Of a stretch of DNA of 64,000 nucleotides, positions 1-12,052 are shown one piece after another (position 1 is the first letter of the stretch; each line of letters starts with the position of its first letter). The notes under the pieces are model-generated. The model did no database searches. It was not told the DNA's origin and saw nothing but the letters and a program-made list of their open reading frames with translations. The position numbers were made by a program, and so were the translations under genes. Source of the DNA: Polytrichum commune (lineage: Eukaryota > Streptophyta > Polytrichopsida > Polytrichales > Polytrichaceae); NCBI GenBank assembly GCA_950295325.1, contig OX485804.1, positions 6,758,001 to 6,822,000 on the forward strand, read 5' to 3'.

Positions 1-2832
1 ATCAATACGGGGAACATTACTTCAAGAGCCAACATCTTTGAAGTCACAACTTCTAGTGGAGGATAATATTTTCACATGTAAAAGTATATCTTAGAATGGA
101 ATTCTCAAGGTTCAAATTATAGGCCTTCTCAACAACACAAGAATAATGCATCCCACAATGCATCGTATTCGTAAATCAACACCAACACACACACACACAC
201 CCAACACAACAATATACTAAAAACATTTTCATCCCCACCCCACATGCTTTTTGTTTGATCTTTGTCATTTGTGTCTTTGTTTAGCCCAATTGGGTCAATC
301 CATGTCATTCATAGAGCCTACCACTAAAACTTTTACAAAACTCTTTAAACATAAAATACTCTTCATTTATGCTTGCTTCCTCATGAAGGTGGGTTTAAAT
401 CAATTCATCAATACAATTCACACACTACAACAACACGAATCATTTATAGGACTCTTCAAAATTCCTAACAATAAATGATATGTAAAATACTCTTCATAGA
501 CTTGTGCGGTTCATAACTGAGGTGAAATTATCCCCATGCAAACTTTGTTGTCACTTATGTAATTTAGAACTATATGTCTAATGCACACCTCTTGCATGTG
601 CATTTATTTAAGAAACACTTATGATTGTAGCCAACATTGGTACAACACTACTGATGTAGTGTCCCCTTGTGGTGTTCTTGTACAATTTTGCATCAAAAAT
701 AATATAAATAGATAATATTGTAGTGGAATGCCCATGGCAACTTCACCACTTGGGAAGGCCTTGCCAACCTATGGTGATAGTTCCAACATTCAAAATACCT
801 CAATTTGTTTCAATGAGTGTGTACATCGCTAGTTCCAAAGTTTTCAAAATTGTTGTGGCATAATGTAATTTGTAGCAATCACATGTTCCAATATTTATGA
901 TTATACATGTTTAAAATAATGTGCATTGCGAAAACAAATATTGGTATACTATTAATGAGTTTAAAGTACCTACTCAATTTTTATATTTTCTACTCATAGA
1001 CAAGCATTGGTGACGCAAGAAGGATATCGATTTCATGCATTCGTGAATTATCGATCATGACCATGTTCAGTGACAAGTTGTTGAACTATGCGGTCTACAA
1101 GGGAAGCTAAGACATGAGTGATAAGCGGTGAGCAGTGAGTGGTGAGCGATAATACATGAGTGGTAAGTGGTAACATGTGAGCAATAAAGTCAATTATAGT
1201 AAAATTTCATGACTATAGGGGGTCATAACTTAAACTTGGTACTATGTTTATTTAGTATATTTAATTTTCTATATATTATCAAAAATTTGAGAACGCAAGG
1301 GAACCTATTACCTTGGACTACTAGAAAAGTATTCAATTAATTGCTAATTTTTATTGTATCAATTTAAAACATTGTTGCATGCAACCAAAGTAGACTAGAA
1401 ATAATGAAAGTCGTCAACTACCATTTTCCAACATTATGATGAACACTATACTAGCATCACTACTTGTGTTCAACAACATTGATAAGCTCAAACAGTCACA
1501 TGACCTCATTGTAGGTATATGTTGGAGCATGGAAAAACTTGTCGTTGTCGTAATTTGCTTTGGATAGAAATTTGAAATCATAGTACATATGTTTGCATTC
1601 AACCCATTTTCCTTTCTTTCCCAAAGCCATGAAAGACAATTGCATGAAGTCCAAGCATGTGCATTATGGGATGTCACCAATTGTGACACAATGGGAGTTA
1701 TCATCCTTGGAGATAATGTTGACTATCATTCTAAATCCTTGATATGGAATGGCCATGACTCCAACAACATAGTATCCATTCGTAAGTCTGACACTCTCCC
1801 ATTTGTTTTGGTGATTTGATGTTGGTGTTGTTGGATTATAACCATTTCTCCAAATTATCTTGATTGTTTGACATTTGTAGCTTGAGAAGTGCCCATTCAG
1901 TGTCTAACATTTACAATTTCATTTTGCAAAAAAAAATACAAATAAAAAATAAATTCAGATAAAATTTGGTGTGATTGCTCCTCCAAGTTTTATGATTTAG
2001 CCTTCATATGGAAAAGGTGTCACTTAGTTCAAGGCAGAATTTTGCCCTATACCATCTTCTCCATGTGTTCAAACAACTTCGTTGTCATATTTGTCTACAA
2101 TCCAAGTTATAATAACTTCAAATTATGTAATAATGTTTGGATCTCGGGCTTCTTTTTAACTTACCACAATCAGTTGACATTGATTCATGTGAGCAGTTTC
2201 TCTTATACTTCCATCTAAAACCAAAAGCTTAATTTATTTTTCTTCCAAAATGTTGCCATCAATTCATTTCTCAAGCCTACATGAATTCTTTACCAAAATA
2301 GTCTAAACCATGCTCAACACTAGGAATGTGCTTGCATTTTTTGGGGGGAAAGAATTGAATGAAGAATCTAACAACAATATGTAAATCCATTTTCACTTGT
2401 ATGAATATAATACGAGTTGTAATTTTTGTGGCAAAATACCACATATCTAGGATACTAGTGGGTGTGATTCCAAATATGTCCCCTCCCTCACTACTCAAAA
2501 GTTACCGCTCATCACTCACCACTCACATGATAGCACTCCCCATGCTCCACCCCAATTCCAAGTTATTCCTAAATTAGTGTGGTCCACAAAATTTGAATTA
2601 AAAGATGCACCTCCTTTGAGAGGATGTGGCTAAGGTCTTTGACCATGTTTTGCACAAGGGTGCAATGGGTACAACATAAAAAAAAAACTAAGGAGTGCCA
2701 TGTGTTCAAGGTGGCAAAGGACAATGTGCTAGTTATTTAAATTAGATCACAAAGAGTCGATAGAACAATGCCATATATATATAGAAAATATTGTGGGCAT
2801 ACTTATAGTGTGACTTTTACTTCAATACCCTA
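1..2832. other. Intergenic AT-rich DNA, no gene recognised
   Basis: I see only short open frames with no domain. Around 1110-1180 there are imprecise repeats of GTGAGTGGTGAGCG type, and a reverse-complement echo lies at about 2500-2530 (CTCATCACTCACCACTCACA). A short CA run lies at 188-202. Confidence 0.5.
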
Positions 2833-3695
2833 TAGTTGGCTTAGTCATGTAAAAGCATTGATTGGTTGTTGAATTCATCCCGGGACCACTTCGGTTTACA
2901 CCAAGGAGTCAAAGTGACCATGGGGGTTGAGGTCCTCAAAAGACATATTTTAAGGCCTACATAATCCACTGATGGCAAAGACCCATGGGATTAGATATTG
3001 AATGATTTTTTTTTTTTTTGGGGGGGGGGGCTTTATATACAACTCTTCCCACTAGGTAAGGCTCACAATGCGCACTTTCTGACATTTATGTGTTGTATTG
3101 AATCTTGAGAGGCAAGTGTGCCCTCTATGTGCCTTGATCATGTTAGAGCCCATGAGACACACCATTTTTTCCCTACCCTACCCTACCCCTTAAACCGGCT
3201 CCTACATGTTTCATCAAACAACGTGGGACATCTAGAACTTAAGAATTTGAGTACACACAAAGCGGGTTGCAAATAATGCTAAATGTACAACACAAGGTAC
3301 ATGTCACATGTAAATAACATTGAACATGTACAAATTGAATCGCTCATTTTTTTTGTAAAAATTGTTGTGAGAAGATTTGCAAGCCACATCTTCGACACGT
3401 TTAACAAGAAGTGAAGACAAGTGAAGCCCAAGAGAAGACAAGAATGGTCAAACTTGGTTTTTTTTCCCTCAAAACTACCATTTTTGGGCATACATTAAAA
3501 AAAACAGCACATTCACTTTTCAGTGCATGGTTATTCTTCTCGGTCCACATTTAGTTTACACCTAGTGAGGGGCCCGAAGGCTTTGTAAATTCATTTTTTG
3601 AGAAATCGGATCATGGAAGTTGGACCATCAAGTCGGACCGTGGGAAAAGGCCATCTTTCATAGTCCGACTTCATGGTCCATGGTGTAAACCGGCC
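2833..3695. mobile_element. MITE-like element, family D, left end degraded
   Basis: The right end, GTGTAAACCGGCC followed by TTA, is the inverted complement of the left end of the copy at 16442 (GGGCCGGTTTACAC). Internal segments match that copy over several hundred bases, such as CCCGGGACCACTTCGGTTTA, the CATGTTTCATCAAACAA block and the stretch at about 3285-3690. GGGCC ends with TTA flanks suggest a PIF/Harbinger-type non-autonomous element. The left inverted repeat is no longer recognisable. Confidence 0.75.
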
Positions 3696-3942
3696 TTAAC
3701 TACAACTAGGCAAATACAGAGTCTACGAAGCTACTAGTTCCAGTGTTAAATCAATTTTGCATATCATATTAGGACTTCGTGTTGGATGAATGAAAATTAT
3801 CCTCATATGCGATGATTCCTTGTGCCAAAGACAAGGGGACTTTGTTTCCCAACACCTACTATTAGAGGTGCAGTTAAAGTTTGCCCCTATGAAATCTATT
3901 GTTGATTCAAACTATTGTACTTCAAGGGTAGGATATGCACTA

Positions 3943-4254
3943 CACAAAATATGATATTTAGTGTTTGATACACTAAATACGAATGCATACAGTAAAGGCC
4001 CTATGAAAGCAAGTAATATTAAATGTAAACTCAAACACTAAATATCAACTATGGTAACATGTGAAAGTTACATGTTTGAATTTAGTGTTAATGAGGATAT
4101 GAAAAAAGGGGATATAATAAGGGAAGTGGCAGTAGCAAAAGTAACGACACATGTATATCTAACCCTAATTGTCAAAGAATTGAAAATGAGTGTTGAACAT
4201 GGTAGGATGGTAACAACACTAAATATATCCAAACACTAAATATCATATTTTGTG
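3943..4254. mobile_element. MITE, family B (CACTAAATAT ends), 312 bp
   Basis: The ends are CACAAAATATGATATTTAGTG and its inverted counterpart ending TATCATATTTTGTG, with TA before the left end. It has the same length as the copy at 12086-12397 and matches it in inverted orientation along its whole length. Sub-terminal motifs (AACACTAAATATCA) repeat inside. There is no coding capacity. Confidence 0.8.
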
Positions 4255-4568
4255 GAGTAAGCCAAATAACTATGTGCGCCAAGGAGGTCTAGCACCTAGG
4301 TGGCAATTTCTTACTTCGTTGGCACCCATATATAGATTTACTTAAAAATTTGGCAATATTCTCCTCCCATGACCTTCCACCTACACATTTCTATATTCAT
4401 AAGGCAACTCAAGTATTCATGGGAATCACGCATCTTTGAAAACATTTTACCATATATTGGCATCGTAACACAACATGGCTACCTCATTTCACTTTGTGCC
4501 AAGCATATTTAGATGACTTAGCCATTTTCTCAAAAGTAGATCCTCACAACATGCGAGATTGGTCCAAA

Positions 4569-4776
4569 ATGACCCTAAACTACTGGATGATGGTGGAGAG
4601 ATACCCAAATCTCAAGGAAGAGGTTGGCGGTTCAATTCCCGACTGTGAAATCTCCTCTCTACTTGACATAAAACTTGTCAAGTGGTCAACTGCCTCCTGT
4701 GCTTTGACGTTGGCCTATCAACCTTCTGTCTCAAAAAAAGAAAAAAGAAAAAGAAAAAGAAAACAAACAAACAAGC
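4569..4776 (+). mobile_element. tRNA-derived SINE, copy 1
   Basis: The head ATGACCCTAAACTACTGGAT is shared with three other copies. A B-box GGTTCAATTCC at 4629-4639 matches the RNA polymerase III consensus. A weak A-box-like TGATGGTGGAGAG at about 4588 lies 40 bp upstream. The element ends in an A-rich tail at about 4733-4776. It is shorter internally than the copies near 8.2 and 46.9 kb. Confidence 0.8.
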
Positions 4777-5602
4777 GAGGTTGCCTTTGGCATGCCATGT
4801 ACCCGAAGGTTCAGCTATTTTTCTTAAGAACTTTGGTGGAGAAGTATCCAATTTGGGGGAAGAAAAATAGAGAACATGTTTCATGGGTAACTATGAGATG
4901 ATTAGGTACATGTGACGCGTTTACTTGAATTTGGGATGCATCGATATGTTCAAGATTGAGGCACTTCGATTTTTGATTGTTCAAACCATTATGCAAATTT
5001 TTGTTGCCAACACGAGTTATTAGGCAATAGCCAAAATATTTGACTTTTGGCCATATTTTCCCTTAAAAAAGGGTAAATCAACCTCAATATATTGATCCAA
5101 CTAGGTGTTTAATGTGGATAGAACAACAACCTTCATCATTTGTATAGAAATCAATATTGGGACCCTCCTCAATATTTTCACACCTTGATTTTCAAAATAG
5201 AATCTCACCTGCACTAACAATCCCACCACATAGACGGACCCCCCCCCCCTCCTCCCAAGGGATGGTAGAAATTTCATTTCTTTAAAACAAGTTTGCAAAT
5301 TTCTGTACGTTACATTTAATTCTATGTTTTATTTTTTACTTGTGTTATGTGAACTCTTCATAATTGTGTAGATTGAGCTATTTAACATGGACGATTAATT
5401 AATTTTTTTTTATTATTATTATTTTGGAATGTCACTTCAATTAGGGTCAAATACCTTAGGAGTTGTGAACATGTCAGTGTCCAAGGATGTTTTTGGGCAC
5501 AACCAATTGAGATCCTAGTGTTTCCAAGTCCAATTGGTCACACGTTGGCATCTTTCGGTTTTCTTTACGAATCTAGGACATATATTTTATAAACTCCAGT
5601 TG

Positions 5603-5742
5603 GAGATGACCCTAAACTACCAGGTGACAGTGGAGAAATACCCATTTCTGAACAGAGGGATTGGCGTTTCGATTTCCGTTGAGTAATCTTCTCTCTACTT
5701 GATGAAAAGGAGAAAGAAAAAGGAAAAAGGAAAAAGAAAACC
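5603..5742 (+). mobile_element. tRNA-derived SINE, copy 2 (short, decayed)
   Basis: It shares GAGATGACCCTAAACTACCA and GGTGACAGTGGAGAAATACC with the other copies. The B-box is damaged to CGTTTCGATTTCC. It ends in A-rich GAAAAAGGAAAAAG sequence. It was probably truncated or internally deleted. Confidence 0.75.
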
Positions 5743-6572
5743 CCTAGTTAAGTAGTTAGGAAGCCAAGAGCCCACCCACCACAAAGTAGACAGTAAACCC
5801 CACCCTGCACCAAGAAGATTCTTGAGCAGCGTAAAGCCAACAGACTCAAATTCACGTCAAATTGCCGGACATTGATTAATCCTTCCTTCCTTCCTTCCTA
5901 TAAACTCGTCTAAAACGGTCGGTACTTCTTCAACTGGCTATTTCTCAACCTCGACCGGTTGACCTACATCATAACTGGCAGCCGGTCGTCCCCATTGAAC
6001 GGGAACATGTTCCCGGGGCAAAGGGCCCGGCCTCAAGGGGTGTATCTTATTCTGGGGACAAACAGGCAAGAAACGTGTGCTATGTAATTAATAGTAGGGG
6101 GTCGAGGGCATAACTATACTCAGGTCCGGCTGCACACAACACACACACTAAGCTTAAACCCTTCCTTCCTGTAGTTGGCCCCACAAATCATAAGCCCTTG
6201 CACTGAGCTATAAGGTAGTGTGTACTAGAATGTACTAGAATGTAAGGCCGGCCTCGATAATGGGCTTCTTATATCACTGTCCCCAGTCGTTACCCGCTTT
6301 GCATCCGGAAACACGCGTGTCGAGATGTTCACTTCACGGGGCGGGGGGATGGTCAAGTACCGCCATTGAACTTATAGGGGAGGCAGATTCGGGCAGGGGC
6401 AGCCGCCCGCCCAAATTTTTTAATTTTTTTGGATCCGACTGAAAATTGTTGTCCGCCCGCCCGACTTCAAAAAAACCATTGCGCTTGCATTCTTGAAGAC
6501 CACTTATCCACTAATCCCATATTGAGTGCATTTCACCTTCAAGGACCAAAATCCAATATATATGTTCACTTT
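5743..6572. other. Intergenic DNA with short GC-richer patch, no gene
   Basis: A TTCC run lies at about 5881-5898. A GC-richer patch at about 5930-6470 contains repeated CCGGTC and CCGCCCGCCC motifs. No open frame shows a domain. Confidence 0.4.
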
Positions 6573-6705
6573 CATTGAGTAAATAAGCGATTGATTGGGA
6601 TTTCATACACATTTATAATATTTTAGACTTCCTAGTTATTTACATGCTTTATTGGCGATTCTATTTTGAAAATGAAATCCCAATCAATCGCTTATTTACT
6701 CAATG
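6573..6705. repeat. Perfect 34-bp inverted repeat with a 65-bp loop
   Basis: The arms at 6573-6606 and 6672-6705 are exact reverse complements along all 34 bases (arm begins CATTGAGTAAATAAGCGATT). The loop is AT-rich. No target-site duplication is obvious. It could be a small foldback transposon or a hairpin RNA source. Confidence 0.9.
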
Positions 6706-6922
6706 GTTTACGTGACATTAAGTGACATTTAAGACACTATTGCATTACGTGACTATGAACAATAACACACACTAACTAGGATAATTAGTGTAGCATTGGG
6801 CATTTTAAATCCATAAACATTTCAATGAACGAAATGTTTCACAAAGCAAGCAATTGCAAGTCACAAAAATTATCATATCAAGTTCACAACATGAGTTGAG
6901 GATTGAAAAAATACAAGAGTAA

Positions 6923-6955
<33 letters not shown>

Positions 6956-7156
6956 GTCATGTAGGTCTTCTCAACTATGTTCATTATTGATTCTAGAATG
7001 ATGCCTCTGTTTTGACATACTCCATTCTCATCGATTTGATGTCAACCATTCCACCCCACTTTACAGTCAAGCTTGAAGGCTCAAGAAAGTTTGAATGAAT
7101 GGAAAACTACATGGATTCTACATGACATAGAGTGGATAATGTTTCAACGTAAACTA
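6706..7156. other. Intergenic DNA with (GT)n(AT)n microsatellite
   Basis: A GT run followed by an AT run lies at about 6921-6953. Nothing else is recognised. Confidence 0.5.
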
Positions 7157-7542
7157 CACTAAATATCATATTAGTATCACATGATGTTTTATGTCAATTT
7201 GGTAACTTTTCTAATGACGCTTCTTCTGAATAAGTTTATAAATATTGTCATCCCAATTTACTGTTAGTTCGTCCACTTTTGGTATATTCTACATCCTAAC
7301 ATTCATGTAATGAATTGTTGTCATGGATGATTGAGATTTGATGAAGATCCACTTAGTAAGTGGCAATAATTGCAATATTGTAAAATCTATACTATCCAAA
7401 TTTTCTATTGTTTATATTTTTGACAGGGAATGACAAATAATGTTAGGTTTACTTTTATCGTTAGTGTCACTACGTAGGTGGTTCACAATTAGTATTGAGC
7501 AAGACAAAATATAATTGGTGACACTAAATACAATATTCAATG
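7157..7542. mobile_element. MITE, family C (CACTAAATAT ends, longer form)
   Basis: It starts CACTAAATATCATATTAGT and ends with inverted-like ACACTAAATACAATATT, flanked by TA at both ends. The interior shares GGTAACTTTTCTAATG, AAATATTGTCATCCCAA and CACTTTTGGTATA with copies at 52837, 57834 and 59260. The ends resemble family B, but the interiors are unrelated. Confidence 0.75.
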
Positions 7543-10181
7543 TAATTTTGTGACAAAACCACCTAAAATAGATGGCTCTAACACAAAATCGAAAGGCCAT
7601 GACACTTCAAAATCTCATAGTCCTTGATTTTGAGTGAGAGTAAGGTTGATGTGTCTTGTTTGTTAGATTAATCTTCATGATTCATTGTGCAAGCACTAAA
7701 TGTTGCATGACATATTCTCTAGGTTCCACTTGGTTATTGCAACACTAATAATGTGGATGATAGTGAATAGTGCGGACACTAAACTTATGCACATGTACAC
7801 TTCTTTTTCTCTATAAACTTCTCATGCATTGGGGTTTGATTTCACAATGACCCACGCCTGTCATTCAATTTTTCAATGAAGAGTCCACCGCCCAGTAACA
7901 CTCATTTGAGTAGTCATCATATTTGTATTTTGAACTTTACTTAAGCCTATGTCAAGACTTAGCACAACTATAGACATCACCATCACGTTTGATTACTAGT
8001 TTATACTTTCACTTGGTATCATTGCCTTGAGCATAACAAGCCTCAATAAGTTTAAATATATAGTTAGCTATAGAGTGCATGAAGTATATTTAAAACATAA
8101 AAAAATAAAATAGCCATCTACATGTATGGTAGACAATAAATGAAGTCATATGTGTGGTTACCAACCAAAAATAAGAAACAAATGATGAACCAAAATAAAA
8201 ATAAAACCAATGTTGGGCAATCCGACGTGAATTCGAGCCCGTTGGCCCTACATTGCTCAAGAATCCTCTTGGTGCAAGGTAAGGTTTATTACCTACCCTG
8301 TGGTGAGTGGGCTATTGGCCTCCTACCTACCAAGCTAGTTTTTTTCCGTCGAGTAGAGGAGAGATTTCAGAATGGAAATTGAACTGCCAATCACTCCATT
8401 CGAAAATGGATACCTCTCCACTATCACCTGGTACTTTAGGGTCATCTCGGACTGAAGAAACTAAAATGTGACCATACAATCAAATCATATATTCAACTGC
8501 AAATATGAAGTTGGATATTTAAGGTATCCAACTTGAATACTCACCACAATAACATCAAGGTTCGTCACATCGGATGTTGCCTTGACATACAAAAGAATCA
8601 TCGCATTATGTTTGTTTAATACCATGAACACATTAGCAAAGATAATTTGTAACCAAATTAACAGATAAACTGGTTGAGTTCGAGAGATAAGCGCTTGAAG
8701 TTGAAGACTTCAGGTACATTACCGATTATTCTAGAGTAATTCGGGGAATATACCTTGAATCAATAAAGAAACAAGTGAAAGATGTCAACATGTAACCGAA
8801 CATGAAAAGAAAAATGAACATTGTTAGTTTTTTGGCTTTTGTCATGGAGCAAAGGTCAAGTGGTCTCATTAGCATCGTAGGCCCATGAATTTTGTCTTTA
8901 AATCGATGCATTTATATGTGTGGATGAACTTGTCTTGCACAATGTCACTCTTTTAAGTAAATTGTTGCCAACCAAAGTTTCATTTTACTAGTTCATGAGC
9001 TCTACATGAGATCAAGTCTTCCATTTTTAGGCATGCAACTTTGTATGTGAATGAATGCATCCATATGGGCAATAACCTTGATTAAGTGCTAGTGATTCAT
9101 AATGCTACCAACCCAAAGTCTCGCTTTCTTAATTTTATTGGAAGTCTTCTCTATGGAGGGCAATACATATGTGAATGTCACCATGTTGTCCATCACATGA
9201 CATCCACCGAGTCGACGGCGATTGCCGAAACACCAACCATAAGGTGGAGAGGGAGGGTTTTTTTGGGGGGGGGGAGGTGAAAATGGCCAATTGACTCGTA
9301 AAACAAAGTCAATCGTGCAATCCATTATATATATAAGTTAATCAACAATGAAACCCTTGGTACATTAAATCTAATTGATTGTTATATTTGTTCCTTTGGA
9401 TTTAATGAAGTATGAGAAAATCAATGATATAACATAGTTGACTAGCATGATCCATCACCCAAAATAAAGTTGACCATGCAACAAAATTAGCATATGAGTA
9501 GGCATTTAATTTACCATAAAAACATGACGAAAATTTATGGCGCCACATTTGTGTTGGACAACCCTAAACGTAGTGTACATGTTGCAACAAATCTTGACTT
9601 GAAGAGATGATGTCATGTACATGGTCCTTACTCAACAAAATGTTAAGCATTCACTTGGGGAGGATGGCATTTTGGAGGGGGGGAGGGTCTCCTTTGAGAG
9701 TGCAAGCCACGTGCATACGAGATTGCCTATCAAACCTTTCCACCCCAATGAAATATGTTAATGACCAAAAAGAATACTATACACACACGTTGATGACCAC
9801 ATAAGACTTTCATGTATGTATACATCGATTGTGCTCTCTTGGGGTATAATACTTCAATTATATATACAAACTTTGTGCGATTGGAAGGAAAAAAAATGTA
9901 CTCTTGTATACGTGCTCATATAGCACTATTTATTGACAAAGCTATTGAAGTGTGACACTCGGGATGACAACTATTGCTTCATTGATGAACACATATGAAC
10001 TTTATGGGATACAAGGTATATATACATGAATGAGATAAGCCCGTTCTATGATAATCCTTGGGGGGGGGGTTAGAGTACAATTATTTCTCATGCAAAACTC
10101 ATGCTATCATGTTTATTTCTAAAAACCTAGGTGGAAGAATATCCATCCAATGTGTATACTCCACAAGCAAGATTCTCATTA
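7543..10181. other. Intergenic DNA around SINE copy 3, no gene
   Basis: Apart from the SINE at 8190-8454 this is AT-rich sequence with homopolymer G runs at about 9261-9275 and 10059-10069. I see no gene or other named element. Confidence 0.45.
8190..8454 (-). mobile_element. tRNA-derived SINE, copy 3
   Basis: Read on the minus strand, it begins with CCGAGATGACCCTAAAGTAC, continues with GGTGATAGTGGAGAGGTATC and a B-box-like CAGTTCAATTTCC, and has a body of about 150 bp shared with the copy at 46939-47206. The tail is A-rich on the + strand side (AAAATAAAAATAAAACC near 8193-8210), which suggests a later A-rich insertion or a reversed tail. The boundary there is uncertain. Confidence 0.75.
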
Positions 10182-10555
10182 GAGCATCTCCACCCTTGGG
10201 CAGAAAGGCAGGCTCTCGAAATGCGCTTTGAAGGGCTCCAAGCATGCACTAAATTTTTTTAGGGTGGCACTCCCCCACCGTTACTTGCATACTGGCTCTT
10301 CAAGCCGAAAAATTGGCAAGAATATTCCCTGAGGTTCCAAAAGTGGCACGATTCACTGAATCGCAAGTGGATGAGGCCTCGGAATGTGGGCGCAGCAAGA
10401 GCAACGCTCACCCACGAGGATAGTGAGTGGAGCCGGAAGTTTGAAGAGCCCTGGCAATCAAGGCCTCGGTGTTGGGGAGGGGTGGGGCAGGTTTTCTCCA
10501 AGGCCGCATTAAAGGGCTTGCCAAGTCCCTTTAACGCGGCAGGGTGGAGATGCTC
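10182..10555. mobile_element. MITE with perfect 14-bp ends and TTA target duplication, 374 bp
   Basis: The ends GAGCATCTCCACCC and GGGTGGAGATGCTC are exact inverted repeats, and TTA lies directly outside both (10179-10181, 10556-10558). The interior is GC-richer than its surroundings and non-coding. TTA duplications are typical of PIF/Harbinger (Tourist-like) elements, and GAGCATCTCCA ends are widespread in plant MITEs. It appears intact. Confidence 0.9.
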
Positions 10556-11134
10556 TTAGAAACCCTTTTGTACACCCACGTGGTATTGTATGTGGTCTTA
10601 ATATTGTTTCAAACTCAAATCAACATTATTGTAGACCAATACTGACCTTCATGAGAAACATAACGCCACTAAGGCTATAACCCATGCTCAATTTTTTTTA
10701 AATTTTTTTTTTCTAACTATGAGAGGCTAGCATGGCCCCTAAAATCCACTTGGGTAGATCCTTTGTAGTTGGATAGTATGTCAGTGCTAACTGATGATTA
10801 GGCAACATGATGGTTGAGAGGTGGGTGGCCAACCACCAATGGCGAAGGCATTATTCAAAACTAGAACACATGATATGCAATAGTCATCAAACTAATACTA
10901 TGGGGTCACTATTCATTTTGCGAGGTGACCCAACATAAGCAACACATGATTCTCATGAAATCTCTAACAATCCCAACACTAGAGACTTAACACCCTAGCA
11001 TTGAGTAATGTTATGAACATGACTCTTGGATAGTCATTGTAAGAAATTGCTCGAGGTTGTATTGAATCCGATTTTCTCAAGTTAGAGATTGGTGTGTTGC
11101 ACAACTACAAGTCAACCAAAGTGGTGCTACTTAA
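10556..11134. other. Intergenic AT-rich DNA
   Basis: No gene, RNA or repeat is recognised. There is an A/T run near 10690-10712. Confidence 0.5.
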
Positions 11135-11704
11135 GGCCACTTCACACACAAGGCTGAAGGCCCCTGACCATGGCAATGTAAGAGCTCTCATTGGTCGAAA
11201 TGGCGGAGACCGTCCAAGTTCACTTCACACTAGGAGGTGAAGGCCTAAAGGCCCAAAGAAAAGTTTGTGGATGAAAAGTCTACATGGAGTCTTACATGGC
11301 AAGTTGTGGATAAGGGTGCATGGTCTACGAGAATTTGCGTCCGACCCACCTCGAAGAGGTGGGCTTGACTAAAATTCCGGGAGACCATAACTTTTTTTAA
11401 TAATTTTCCCAACATTTCAAGACAGATTTCAGGACAGATTCTAGGACACACAAACACCACCAAGTAATTCTCTTAAATTGATAAAGTTTGAAACATATTA
11501 TATTAAACCAAATCCTCCCCTCTTTTTCCGCCAACAAAAATGCAATGGTCCCACAACATGGTCCATTCTCACTTCACACTATGCTTGAGGGCCCGTGACT
11601 ACATAAAACAACTTTCCCAACACACATGGTACAACCTTTGGACGAGAGTCAAAGGTCCTCACCATTACAAGGTCACGGCTCTTGGCTCATGTGTGAAGTG
11701 GCCC
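11135..11704. mobile_element. MITE, family A (GGGCCACTTCACAC ends), diverged copy
   Basis: The left end GGCCACTTCACACA follows TTAA, and the right end CATGTGTGAAGTGGCCC precedes TTA. Internal blocks shared with other family A copies include GGAGACCATAAC, CCCGTGACTAC, CTTTGGAC and GGTCACGGCTCTTGGCTC. It is about 570 bp with a diverged middle. Confidence 0.75.
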
Positions 11705-12052
11705 TTATAGTAACATATCCTCACTTGGGATGTCAATTTGCTCATTGCTAGTTTTGTATGGCACCTATTTATGGGCCGACTTTGAATGCTACATCCGTCC
11801 CTTCGCCGCTATCTAACAAAGCACCGAAGTGGTGGCCTAAGTCGGGCTTTGGGACATGGATTGAGTAAAGCCTATGCCCTTAGGTGGACGACACAACCAC
11901 ACTGACGGTGCAAGTAATTGCGAAGCTATCATTTTTGAAGAAGTCTGAAGTCTTTAGAACTGCCCGCCTGAAAAAAAAATGTTTCTAACCAACATGCTGC
12001 CCCCGTATTTGAGAGTGTAAGGGCCGCTCTCCAGAGAGCGGTCAAAATGGTT

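Noticed and set aside
1110-2530. Possible 1.4-kb element bounded by GTGAGTGGTGAG-type inverted motifs
   Set aside because: The inverted match is short and imperfect, with no target duplication and no shared interior elsewhere in the window.
3279-3491. Similar minus-strand frames at 3279-3491 and 17491-17697 suggesting a conserved small protein
   Set aside because: Both lie in the same region of the two family D elements. The similarity is at DNA level, with frame differences between copies, so it is repeat homology and not a gene.
4494-4901. 135-codon frame with a Lys/Arg-rich middle
   Set aside because: It is translation across a SINE and its A-rich tail; the Lys run is the tail.
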